Shown here: in pieces, positions 1 through 5,386 of the stretch
Layout of the letters: each line of letters starts with the position of its first letter
How positions within the stretch are numbered: position 1 is the stretch's first letter
Assembly: GCA_012797575.1 (NCBI GenBank)
Contig: JAAZOW010000043.1
Location: 1-5,923, forward strand
Source: Methanomicrobiales archaeon
GTDB lineage: Archaea > Halobacteriota > Methanomicrobia > Methanomicrobiales > Methanoculleaceae
Length of the DNA stretch: 5,923 bases
Direction of reading: 5' to 3'
The notes under the pieces: generated by a model
What the model was told of the DNA's origin: nothing
Seen by the model: the letters and a program-made list of their open reading frames with translations, nothing else
Databases searched by the model: none
Program-made: the position numbers and the translations under genes

Positions 1-1
1 C

Positions 2-469
2 CCCGAGGCCGGGTTCGGTGCCGTGACATGGGATGGACGGGTCTTTCTGAACCGCGCTCTCATGGCCGGGCTCGATCTCTCGGAGGCCGATGTGGAAGCT
101 GCGATAGCGAAGGCAAAATGGAGCGTCGAAGAGCGGATCGAAAAGTTTACGGGTGGCCGTGGCCTGGAGCCGGAACTCACCGGCAGAGTCGCGATCCTGG
201 TCGACGACGGCCTTGCGACCGGGTATACGATGCTCGCCGCCGTCGAGGCTGCTCGCGCAGAGTCGCCCCATCGGATCATCGTAGCGATCCCCACGGGGTC
301 GCTCCATGCCGTCACCTTCATCGCCGGGAAGGCGGATACCGTCATCTGTCCAAACATCAGGACCGGCCGCGCCTTTGCAGTGGCGCAGGCATACGAACGG
401 TGGCATGACCTCACCGATCAGGAAGTGCAGGAACTGCTGATCCAGGCTCGGGACATGGGGCTTGTCTGA
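2..469 (+). CDS. Putative phosphoribosyltransferase, 3' part (5' end outside window)
   Basis: The reading frame is open from the window edge. A GTG at 23 could be read as a start, but the codons before it (PEAGFGA) continue smoothly into VTWDG, which is how the loop of COG1926-like predicted phosphoribosyltransferases reads, so the gene almost certainly begins upstream. Counting from the first in-frame codon, residues 63-77 (VAILVDDGLATGYTM) form the PRPP-binding loop: a hydrophobic strand, two adjacent acidic residues and a Gly/Thr-rich turn that hold the ribose-5-phosphate and pyrophosphate. The C-terminal part (CPNIRTGRAFAVAQAYERW, then a DLTDQEVQELL helix) also fits this family. The acceptor base or other substrate cannot be read from the sequence, and many members have no known reaction. 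It is cytoplasmic, with no membrane segment. It is followed by a hairpin and a new TATA-like box, so it is probably not co-transcribed with the next gene. Confidence 0.85.
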   Translation, partial: PEAGFGAVTWDGRVFLNRALMAGLDLSEADVEAAIAKAKWSVEERIEKFTGGRGLEPELTGRVAILVDDGLATGYTMLAAVEAARAESPHRIIVAIPTGSLHAVTFIAGKADTVICPNIRTGRAFAVAQAYERWHDLTDQEVQELLIQARDMGLV

Positions 470-494
470 TCCGGCCACGGTGTCTGACCGGATC
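468..494 (+). terminator. Hairpin at the end of the phosphoribosyltransferase gene
   Basis: A perfect 7-bp inverted repeat, GATCCGG (468-474) and CCGGATC (488-494), encloses a 13-nt loop and starts inside the stop codon. It lies just before the TATA-like box of the next gene, which suits a transcript end. No T-run follows, so it is not a classic archaeal U-tract terminator. It may instead be a 3'-end stabilising structure. Confidence 0.35.
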
Positions 495-509
495 CTGTGC
501 CGCAACAGG

Positions 510-517
510 TATATATT
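510..517 (+). promoter_or_regulatory. TATA-like box ahead of the PEBP gene cluster
   Basis: TATATATT is the strongest AT-rich octamer in this GC-rich stretch. An archaeal TATA box here would place transcription initiation near 538-542, just ahead of the purine-rich ribosome-binding site of the gene starting at 556. The upstream BRE-like element is weak (caacagg). Confidence 0.55.
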
Positions 518-541
518 GATCGTCCCCATGAAGGCGCCGAA

Positions 542-545
542 GGAG
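542..545 (+). promoter_or_regulatory. Ribosome binding site of PEBP gene 1
   Basis: GGAG within AAGGAGCG ends 10 nt before the ATG at 556. It supports that ATG over the ATG at 529, which is out of frame with the gene. Confidence 0.6.
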
Positions 546-555
546 CGAATCGCAT

Positions 556-1044
556 ATGAAGGACCTGACGATAGAAGTTGATTTTGATCAGTTTCCTACC
601 AGATTCACCTGTGATGGGGACGGCATCTCTCCGAGGATCAGGGTATCGGGATCGGATACGCCCTACCTTGCGATCATCATGGACGACCCGGATGCCTCGA
701 AGGGCACGTTCACCCACTGGCTCGCATGGAACGTACCATCGACCGGGGAGATCCCCGAGGGCGTCCCGCCGGAACCCCGTATATCCCACCCGCTCTCCGC
801 CGTCCAGGGGATGAACGACTACCGGAGAACCGGTTACGGCGGCCCCTGCCCATCGCCGGGCAAGCCGCACCGCTACTTCATCCGGATCTGGGGCCTGGAG
901 GAGAAGATCGACCTCCAGCCGGGCGCTGAGCGGGAGGAGCTGGAGGGTGCGCTCGCGGCCGCCACGGAGTACGGCGAGACGATGGCGACCTACGGCCGCA
1001 AAGCAGCGCCTGAGGGGGCGCCGGGTGCCGGGCACCGTGCCTGA
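556..1044 (+). CDS. PEBP / YbhB-YbcL (Raf kinase inhibitor-like) protein, copy 1
   Basis: This 162-residue protein belongs to the phosphatidylethanolamine-binding protein family, in the bacterial/archaeal YbhB-YbcL branch. It has the family motifs in order: TCDG (18-21), the first pocket motif DDPDA (43-47) followed by THW (53-55), VQGMNDY (83-89), then GYGGPCP (93-99) with PHRYF (104-108). D44, D46, H54, H105 and Y107 correspond to the anion-pocket residues D70, D72, H86, H118 and Y120 of human PEBP1, so the ligand site looks intact. There is no signal peptide, so it should be cytoplasmic. The physiological ligand and role of prokaryotic members are not settled. It is the first of three paralogs in a row; 46 nt separate it from copy 2. 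Unlike copies 2 and 3 it carries an extra tail of about 15 residues rich in Ala, Gly and Pro after the core end (TYGRK). A small hairpin (1024-1028 with 1032-1036) lies just before its stop. Confidence 0.92.
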   Translation: MKDLTIEVDFDQFPTRFTCDGDGISPRIRVSGSDTPYLAIIMDDPDASKGTFTHWLAWNVPSTGEIPEGVPPEPRISHPLSAVQGMNDYRRTGYGGPCPSPGKPHRYFIRIWGLEEKIDLQPGAEREELEGALAAATEYGETMATYGRKAAPEGAPGAGHRA

Positions 1045-1075
1045 AGCGCTCCCCACAACCCTTTTACCGGGTCAC

Positions 1076-1080
1076 GGTGA
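1076..1080 (+). promoter_or_regulatory. Ribosome binding site deciding the start of PEBP gene 2
   Basis: GGTGA lies 10 nt before ATG 1091. This favours 1091 over the in-frame ATG at 947, which would overlap copy 1 by about 100 nt and add 48 Arg/Pro-rich residues of shadow-like composition. A weak T-rich element (cttttacc, 1061-1068) is 27 nt upstream and might give copy 2 its own promoter. Confidence 0.5.
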
Positions 1081-1090
1081 AGACCTGAGC

Positions 1091-1558
1091 ATGGATTCCA
1101 GGGTAGGTACGCTATCGGTCTCCCTCCGTTCAGCAGAGTTCCCGAGCTGGAACACCTGCGACGGCCCGGACATCTCTCCAGAGGTGAGGATACGGAGACT
1201 CGCCCCGGATGTGCGATCCATGGTGATCTTTGCCCTGAACCCCTATGAGCCCGGATGCTCCTTCACCACCTGGATCATCTGGAACCTGGATCCGTCGCCC
1301 GTGGTCCCGGAAGGTATCCCGCAGCAGGGCGTCGTGACGGCTCCGGTGGATGCCGTCCAGGGGGTGAACGACTACGGGACCCTCGGTTGGCGTGGTCCCT
1401 GCCCCCCGGGAGGGGAGACGCACCGTTACTACTTCAAAGTCTACGGGCTCGACGCCATGCTCACTCTCCCGGCTGGCGCCGGCAAACAGGATCTCATAGA
1501 TGCCATGCGGGGGCATGTCCTCCAGTTCGGCAGAACCGTTGCCTTCTACTCCCGGTGA
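1091..1558 (+). CDS. PEBP / YbhB-YbcL family protein, copy 2, with altered ligand pocket
   Basis: This 155-residue PEBP-family protein is a paralog of the genes on both sides. It preserves the fold signatures TCDG (22-25), W-N-L (64-66), VQGVNDY (89-95), GWRGPCPPGG (99-108) and THRYYF (110-115). An ungapped alignment with copy 1 across the first pocket motif shows D44-P-D46 replaced by N50-P-Y52 and the histidine of THW replaced by Thr60 (TTW). The second histidine, H111, and the tyrosine Y113 remain. Half of the usual anion pocket is therefore changed, and ligand binding is expected to be altered or lost. It shares with copy 3 a two-residue longer loop (LxPDv[RK]S) before the first pocket motif, so copies 2 and 3 may be closer relatives. 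It has no signal peptide or membrane segment. The start at 1091 matches the N-terminal length of the paralogs. Position in a same-strand row with short gaps suggests co-transcription. Function is unknown. Confidence 0.88.
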   Translation: MDSRVGTLSVSLRSAEFPSWNTCDGPDISPEVRIRRLAPDVRSMVIFALNPYEPGCSFTTWIIWNLDPSPVVPEGIPQQGVVTAPVDAVQGVNDYGTLGWRGPCPPGGETHRYYFKVYGLDAMLTLPAGAGKQDLIDAMRGHVLQFGRTVAFYSR

Positions 1559-1605
1559 CCATGCGAACCATTTTCTATCCCGGATCTGATGAAGCGATCA
1601 TCGAC

Positions 1606-1609
1606 GGAG
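1606..1609 (+). promoter_or_regulatory. Ribosome binding site deciding the start of PEBP gene 3
   Basis: GGAG ends 9 nt before ATG 1619. It supports 1619 over the in-frame ATG at 1589, which would put this site inside the coding sequence and add ten residues absent from the paralogs. Confidence 0.55.
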
Positions 1610-1618
1610 ACTGATAGT

Positions 1619-2074
1619 ATGGTAAAACTCACCGTAAAGTTGGACTTTGAGGATTTTCCAGAGGTCCATACCTGCAGGGGTGCGAACCGGTCACCTCCCA
1701 TCCAGGTGGGGGGACTGCTCCCGGACATCAAGTCCCTTGCCATCCTCGCGACGGCGAGCCCCCGGGAGGGGGCGTCGAGGGTAGCATGGATCCTCTGGAA
1801 CCTCCCCGCCGTCTCTCTGATTCCGGGAGGGTTCCCGGCCGAGGGGGTGACAGAGTCCCCTCTTCCTGCTGTGCAGGGCATAAACGATTTTGGCAGCATC
1901 GGCTACCGGGGCCCCTGCCCGGGGCCCGGGGAGGGTGAAGCCTACCTCTTCCGGGTCTACGCGCTCGATATCGACCTTGCGCTCCATCCAGGGGCAACCT
2001 GGGAGGAGATGATCCGGGCGGTGGAAGGATCGCTGAGTCAATCGGGGGAAGTCATCGCTTTTGCGATCGAATAG
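1619..2074 (+). CDS. PEBP / YbhB-YbcL family protein, copy 3, pocket residues lost
   Basis: This 151-residue protein is the most diverged of the three PEBP paralogs. The scaffold is still recognisable: DFEDFP (9-14), TCRG (18-21), AWILWNLP (56-63), VQGINDF (85-91), GYRGPCPGPG (95-104) and YLFRVYALD (109-117). Every polar residue expected in the anion pocket is replaced. The DPD segment is now ASPRE, the histidine before the conserved Trp is Ala56, and the HRY of the second motif is EAY (E107, A108), leaving only Tyr109. Despite this the frame is intact, with no frameshift or internal stop, which argues for a retained structural or regulatory role rather than a pseudogene. It ends 32 bp from the convergently transcribed CBS gene, with a GC-rich hairpin between. 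No ligand or partner can be named. Confidence 0.85.
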   Translation: MVKLTVKLDFEDFPEVHTCRGANRSPPIQVGGLLPDIKSLAILATASPREGASRVAWILWNLPAVSLIPGGFPAEGVTESPLPAVQGINDFGSIGYRGPCPGPGEGEAYLFRVYALDIDLALHPGATWEEMIRAVEGSLSQSGEVIAFAIE

Positions 2075-2077
2075 GGG

Positions 2078-2106
2078 GGGAAGCGGGGATGAGGACCCCG
2101 CCTCCC
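2078..2106. terminator. GC-rich hairpin in convergent gap
   Basis: Arms GCGGGG (2083-2088) and CCCCGC (2096-2101) enclose a 7-nt loop, and three further pairs (2078-2080 with 2104-2106) form beyond a 2x2 internal loop. It almost fills the 32-bp space between two genes that point at each other, so it could end or protect both transcripts. There is no adjacent T-run, so this is a structural inference only. Confidence 0.4.
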
Positions 2107-2544
2107 TCACATGGGAATGGGTATAAGCGGGCTCTGCTTCTCGATGTTTTTTGCGACGAAGGCCATCTCCTCGCCGAGCATGCGGACGATGTCGTCCATC
2201 GTGACGATCCCGGTGAGTTTTCCTGCATCGTCGACGATAGGCATCCTCCTGATACCTCTGTCAGCCATCTTCTGGACGGCCTCATAGATCCCCATACTAT
2301 CCGGGAACGTGACCACGTCCCGGGACATGATCTCCTCGGTCCGCACGGTTCCGGGATTCTTTCCCTGTGCCAGAACCCGGATCACGAGATCGCGGTCGGT
2401 GAGTATACCTCGGGGGCGCCCATCGGTGCCGACGACGATGACGCTTCCGACGTTCTTCTCACCCATGATCTTCGCCGCATCCACTGCTGGCGTATCCGAT
2501 GAGATGGTAACGACCTGTCCACGACAACATTTCATAAGTCCCAT
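2107..2544 (-). CDS. Two-CBS-domain protein
   Basis: This stand-alone Bateman module has 145 residues. CBS domain 1 spans about residues 11-62 and CBS domain 2 about 73-126. Each ends in the typical nucleotide-contact motif, GILTDRD (46-52) and GIVTMDD (112-118), and domain 2 begins with the usual IMSRDVVTF. Such modules usually bind adenine nucleotides (AMP, ATP, SAM) and dimerise to regulate other proteins. No effector domain is fused here, so the partner is unknown. The N-terminus is unusual: MGLMKCCRGQ replaces the common 'V.DIM' opening and carries two adjacent cysteines (6-7). The C-terminal end after domain 2 is a short charged, Pro-ending tail. The start at 2544 is chosen because GGAGGT lies 6 nt ahead. 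An upstream in-frame ATG at 2640 would add 32 residues that show no CBS features. It is divergent from the flavin reductase gene, with 211 bp between the starts. Confidence 0.9.
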   Translation of the reverse strand: MGLMKCCRGQVVTISSDTPAVDAAKIMGEKNVGSVIVVGTDGRPRGILTDRDLVIRVLAQGKNPGTVRTEEIMSRDVVTFPDSMGIYEAVQKMADRGIRRMPIVDDAGKLTGIVTMDDIVRMLGEEMAFVAKNIEKQSPLIPIPM

Positions 2545-2550
2545 ATCACT

Positions 2551-2556
2551 ACCTCC
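2551..2556 (-). promoter_or_regulatory. Strong ribosome binding site of the CBS gene
   Basis: On the minus strand GGAGGT is placed 6 nt before ATG 2544. It is the best Shine-Dalgarno sequence in the window and fixes this start. Confidence 0.8.
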
Positions 2557-2570
2557 GTTGACGGCTGATT

Positions 2571-2599
2571 CATACCCGAGATGGTATATGAACATACCC
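2571..2599 (-). repeat. Pair of 7-bp direct repeats flanking the CBS-gene TATA region
   Basis: CATACCC occurs at 2571-2577 and again at 2593-2599 (GGGTATG on the minus strand), 22 bp apart, which is two helical turns. The upstream copy also forms part of an imperfect palindrome (2583-2598, GGTAT...ATACC). The arrangement brackets the putative TATA box, as an operator would. Chance occurrence cannot be excluded. Confidence 0.35.
2583..2592 (-). promoter_or_regulatory. Possible TATA box of the CBS gene
   Basis: The minus strand reads TTCATATACC here. Initiation about 25 nt downstream would fall near 2560, just ahead of the ribosome binding site, giving a leader of roughly 15 nt. The match to the archaeal TATA consensus is modest. 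Confidence 0.4.
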
Positions 2600-2638
2600 C
2601 ACATCCCCTCCCATGCAGGATCGATTGATAGACCGTGC

Positions 2639-2661
2639 ACAACCGATCGTGGATCGGTTGT
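2639..2661. repeat. Perfect 10-bp inverted repeat with 3-bp spacer
   Basis: ACAACCGATC (2639-2648) and GATCGGTTGT (2652-2661) are exact reverse complements around GTG. It sits near the middle of the divergent region, 95 bp from the CBS start and about 95 bp from the flavin reductase start at 2756. That position and symmetry suit a binding site for a dimeric regulator. An RNA hairpin is less likely, because it lies upstream of both predicted transcription starts. Confidence 0.5.
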
Positions 2662-2724
2662 CGACTACTCTCGGCCAACCGCCCGGTAGATCACATCTGG
2701 TGTCGCCCACGATATCGAAGAAGG

Positions 2725-2730
2725 TTTATC
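2725..2730 (+). promoter_or_regulatory. TATA-like box of the flavin reductase gene
   Basis: TTTATC follows a purine-rich stretch (gaagaagg) that could serve as BRE. Its centre is about 28 nt before ATG 2756 but only about 16 nt before ATG 2744. The spacing therefore favours a leaderless transcript starting at or next to 2756. Confidence 0.45.
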
Positions 2731-2755
2731 CGGGTGTGGGGTTATGATAAAGCTC

Positions 2756-3328
2756 ATGAAGAGATCGATCGGTCCAAGGACTCTCCTCTATCCTCATCCG
2801 GTCCTGGTCGTCGGGACATACGGCTCCGATGGTCGGCCGGATGCCATGGTCGCCGCATGGGGGGGTATCTGTTCATCCCAGCCCCCGGCGGTGGCGGTCT
2901 CGATCCAGAAGGGTCGGCAGACCTACGAGAACCTGATCGGGCAGCGCGAGTTCACGGTCAGCATACCGTCGGCGGACTACGTGAAGGAGGTCGACTACTT
3001 CGGTATCGTCTCGGGCCGGGATGCGGACAAGTTCGCCGCCACCGGGCTCACGCCGGTGAAGGGTGATCTGGTGAACGCACCCTACGTCGGAGAGTTTCCG
3101 GTCGTCCTCGAGTGCCGGCTCCTCCAGACGGTCGAGATCGGGGTGCATACCCAGTTCATCGGGGAGATACTCGATGTCAGGGTGGATGAGAGCGTAATCG
3201 GGCGGGACGGCAAACCTGATATCGAAGAGATCCGGCCGTTCGCCTACGATTCAATTCGGCGGGAGTACTATGGGCTCTCCGGGGTGATTGCAGAGGCATT
3301 CACGGTGGGGAGAGAGATCAAGAGGTGA
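2756..3328 (+). CDS. Flavoredoxin-type flavin reductase (FMN-binding split barrel)
   Basis: This 190-residue protein belongs to the flavin reductase-like / flavoredoxin family of FMN-binding split-barrel proteins. Such proteins carry a flavin and act in the cytoplasm in electron transfer or NAD(P)H:flavin reduction. Recognisable stretches are LLYPHPVLVVGTYGSDGRPDAM (10-31), AAWGGICSSQPPAVAVS (33-49), the FTVSIPSADYVKEVDYFG segment (66-83) and SGRDADKFAATGLTP (86-100). Near the C-terminus EYYGL and FTVGREIK close the domain. Length is normal for the family. The start at 2756 (MKRSIGPRTLLYP) matches where homologs usually begin and the TATA spacing. ATG 2744, giving four extra residues (MIKL), is the alternative, and neither has a good Shine-Dalgarno. 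The redox partner cannot be told: no ferredoxin or rubredoxin gene is adjacent. The gene is divergent from the CBS gene and convergent with metG, so it is probably monocistronic. Confidence 0.92.
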   Translation: MKRSIGPRTLLYPHPVLVVGTYGSDGRPDAMVAAWGGICSSQPPAVAVSIQKGRQTYENLIGQREFTVSIPSADYVKEVDYFGIVSGRDADKFAATGLTPVKGDLVNAPYVGEFPVVLECRLLQTVEIGVHTQFIGEILDVRVDESVIGRDGKPDIEEIRPFAYDSIRREYYGLSGVIAEAFTVGREIKR

Positions 3329-3331
3329 GCC

Positions 3332-3346
3332 GGGGATCCGATCCCC
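3332..3346. terminator. Short hairpin between convergent flavin reductase and metG ends
   Basis: GGGGATC (3332-3338) and GATCCCC (3340-3346) are inverted repeats one base apart. As RNA this would fold as a 5-bp GGGGA/UCCCC stem with a 5-nt loop. It occupies most of the 21-bp gap between two converging stop codons. No T-run is present on either side. Confidence 0.35.
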
Positions 3347-3349
3347 CCA

Positions 3350-5344
3350 TCACCGGACCCGGGTCCCCGGCCCGACCGGGCGGAGGGGGACGAGGAGGGA
3401 GGCCTCGTCACCGGCCGCAAGGATCATCCCATCGCTCTCGACGCCGAAGATCCTGGCCGGGGTGAGGTTTGCCACGAGCGCCACATCCTTCCCCTCCAGT
3501 TCGTCGGGCGTGTAGAACTCCGCAATACCGCTGACCACCTGGCGCTTCTCACCCCCGAGATCGACGATGAGCCTGTAGAGTTTCTCTGAACCCTTGATCG
3601 GTTCAGCCGAGACGACCCTGGCTATCCTGATATCGAGACGTGCAAACTCCTCGATGGAGACGGTGCTCTCCTTCTTCTGTGCAGCCTTCTCTGCCTCCTC
3701 GATCCGCACATTCAGGGTCGCCTCAAGTTTCTTGACCTGATCGCTCTCGATCTTGGTAAAGAGTGGGGCAGGTTTTGCGAGTGGCCGTGCTCCTATCGGC
3801 GCTCCGGCTTCCGATACCGGGTGGTCCGCGACGTCGTCGTCGTAGCCGAGCATCGTCCAAGCCCGTTGCATCGACTCAGGCATCACGGGCTGGAAGATGA
3901 GGAGGAGCGCTTTTACGATCTGCAGGCAGTCGGCGATGACGTGCCCTGCACGAGCACGGTCCTCCTTGATCAGCTTCCACGGGGCGTTCCTCTGAATGTA
4001 GGCGTTCCCAAACGATGCAAGTTTCATCATCGAGTCGACGGCGTTCTTGAAGTCATAATCTCGCATCTCCTCGTCGACCACGGCAAGCGTTCGCTCAATC
4101 TCCTCGATGACAGCCGGACTGACAGGGAGATCGGGCACGCCCGAGAACTCTTTCTCGGCGAAGTACATCGTCCGGTAGATGAAGTTACCCAGCGTGCCGA
4201 CGATCTCGTTGTTCACCCGGTCGGCGTAGACCTTCCATGAGAAGTCGAGCTCCTTTGTGTGGTTTGTATAGGAAAGAAGGTAGTAGCGGAGGTAATCGGC
4301 CGGGAGCCCTACGTCCAGGTAGTCGTCGTTTGTCCAGACGACGTAGCCACGGGACTTCGAGAATTTCTTCCCCTCGACGGTGACCATACCGCTTGCGACC
4401 ACGGCATGGGGGAGGCCGTAGCCTGCCGCCTTGAGGAGCGCTGGCCAGAATATGCAGTGATGGTAGATGATATCCCCGCCGATGAAGTGGGTGACCCCCG
4501 TCTCGTCACCGCACCAGTAATCCTTCCAGTCCGCTCCGGCGGCCTCTGCCCACTCCTTCGTGAACGATATGTAGCCGATGGGTGCATCGACCCAGACGTA
4601 TACGACCAGGTCGTCGCTCCCCGGGAAGGGGACGCCCCAGTCCATCGTCCGGGAGATGCACCAGTCGCGCAGGAGTTCCTTCACCCACCCGAGGGCGTAG
4701 TTCCGGGCGGTCGCGGTGCCCTTGAGGGCGGGGAGGTACTCGAGGAGGAACTCCTGGAACGCAGAGAGCCTGAAGAAGTAGTGCTCCTGTTCCCGGCTCT
4801 CGGCCTTGCCTCCGCAGACTTTGCAGATCGCGTCCCTGATCTCGCCGGGTTCAAGGTGTTGTCCGCATCCCTGGTCGCACTCGTCCCCCCGGGCGATGGC
4901 GCCGCAGTAGGGGCAGATCCCCTCCACGTATCGATCGGGGAGGAACCGCTCGCATTCGGGGCAGTAGCTCTGGCTGGTGGTCTCTGTGTAGATGTAGCCG
5001 TTGTCGATCAGCCGCTGCACGATCGAGCGGGTGGTCTCGCGGTTCATGGGATCGTCGGTCATGCCAAATCGATCGAACACGACGCCCATCCGCCGGAACG
5101 TCTCGTAGAAGTGTTGGTGATAGCGCTCTGAGAGTTTTCTGGGGTTTACTCCCTCTCGTTCGGCGCTGATCACGATCGGGGTTCCATGGTTGTCGGAACC
5201 GCATATGAAGACGACTTCTTCGCTGGATCGGCGCATATACCGCACGTAAAAGTCAGCCGGCACGTAGGTCCGCAGGTGCCCGATATGGCAGGGACCGTTC
5301 GTGTACGGGAGTCCGCACGTTACCAGCAACGGCTTACCACTCAT
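3350..5344 (-). CDS. metG: Methionyl-tRNA synthetase
   Basis: This complete class I aminoacyl-tRNA synthetase of 664 residues charges tRNA(Met) with methionine using ATP. The Rossmann catalytic domain has the HIGH motif as HIGH (20-23, in PYTNGPCHIGHL) and the KMSKS motif as KFSKS (327-331). The inserted zinc domain has four cysteine pairs: C128/C131, C144/C147, C156/C160 and C174/C177, the two-knuckle arrangement of archaeal and eukaryotic enzymes. The helical anticodon domain (about 365-500) has N387/R391 and W456 in the places expected for CAU recognition. After a charged linker (about 535-560) comes an EMAP-II/Arc1p-like OB-fold tRNA-binding domain (about 562-664), here fused rather than encoded separately as in some archaea. 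No key residue is missing. The start at 5344 has no Shine-Dalgarno but a TATA-like box about 28 nt upstream, suggesting a leaderless mRNA. It diverges from the gene at 5387. Confidence 0.98.
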   Translation of the reverse strand: MSGKPLLVTCGLPYTNGPCHIGHLRTYVPADFYVRYMRRSSEEVVFICGSDNHGTPIVISAEREGVNPRKLSERYHQHFYETFRRMGVVFDRFGMTDDPMNRETTRSIVQRLIDNGYIYTETTSQSYCPECERFLPDRYVEGICPYCGAIARGDECDQGCGQHLEPGEIRDAICKVCGGKAESREQEHYFFRLSAFQEFLLEYLPALKGTATARNYALGWVKELLRDWCISRTMDWGVPFPGSDDLVVYVWVDAPIGYISFTKEWAEAAGADWKDYWCGDETGVTHFIGGDIIYHHCIFWPALLKAAGYGLPHAVVASGMVTVEGKKFSKSRGYVVWTNDDYLDVGLPADYLRYYLLSYTNHTKELDFSWKVYADRVNNEIVGTLGNFIYRTMYFAEKEFSGVPDLPVSPAVIEEIERTLAVVDEEMRDYDFKNAVDSMMKLASFGNAYIQRNAPWKLIKEDRARAGHVIADCLQIVKALLLIFQPVMPESMQRAWTMLGYDDDVADHPVSEAGAPIGARPLAKPAPLFTKIESDQVKKLEATLNVRIEEAEKAAQKKESTVSIEEFARLDIRIARVVSAEPIKGSEKLYRLIVDLGGEKRQVVSGIAEFYTPDELEGKDVALVANLTPARIFGVESDGMILAAGDEASLLVPLRPVGPGTRVR

Positions 5345-5348
5345 CCCT

Positions 5349-5355
5349 ATTTAAT
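5349..5355 (+). promoter_or_regulatory. Possible TATA box of the gene at 5387
   Basis: TATTTAA lies about 35 nt before ATG 5387, which would put initiation near 5377-5380 and leave a very short leader. It directly abuts the metG start codon on the other strand. Confidence 0.35.
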
Positions 5356-5368
5356 CTGGTAGTGAGGC

Positions 5369-5375
5369 TAATAAA
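5369..5375 (-). promoter_or_regulatory. TATA-like box of metG
   Basis: The minus strand reads TTTATTA, centred about 28 nt before the metG ATG at 5344. With usual archaeal spacing transcription would begin at or next to the A of the ATG. No ribosome binding site is visible between the box and the start, which agrees with a leaderless mRNA. Confidence 0.55.
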
Positions 5376-5386
5376 GATACCAGCGC

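Noticed and set aside
23..25. GTG as the true start of the phosphoribosyltransferase
   Set aside because: The upstream codons in frame read as family sequence (PEAGFGA), and a start here would delete the N-terminal part of the domain. The gene is instead cut by the window edge.
418..1056. 212-codon minus-strand open frame over PEBP copy 1
   Set aside because: The product is Arg/Pro-rich with no domain, and it covers a gene with clear family motifs. It is a high-GC shadow.
947..1090. Upstream ATG start for PEBP copy 2
   Set aside because: It would add 48 Arg/Pro-rich residues read out of frame from copy 1. The start at 1091 has a ribosome binding site and matches paralog length.
2545..2640. 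Upstream ATG start for the CBS protein
   Set aside because: The added 32 residues show no domain, and the strong GGAGGT at 2551-2556 would fall inside the coding sequence.
3355..3366. Palindrome GGACCCGGGTCC
   Set aside because: It lies within the last codons of metG (Gly-Pro-Gly-Thr-Arg region) and is readily explained by GC-rich coding sequence, so I do not call it a regulatory site.
4259..5131. 290-codon plus-strand open frame antisense to metG
   Set aside because: It is wholly inside metG, whose motifs are unmistakable. The antisense product has no recognisable domain, is acidic and Val/Gly-rich as expected from the complement of GC-rich codons, and has no promoter or ribosome binding site.
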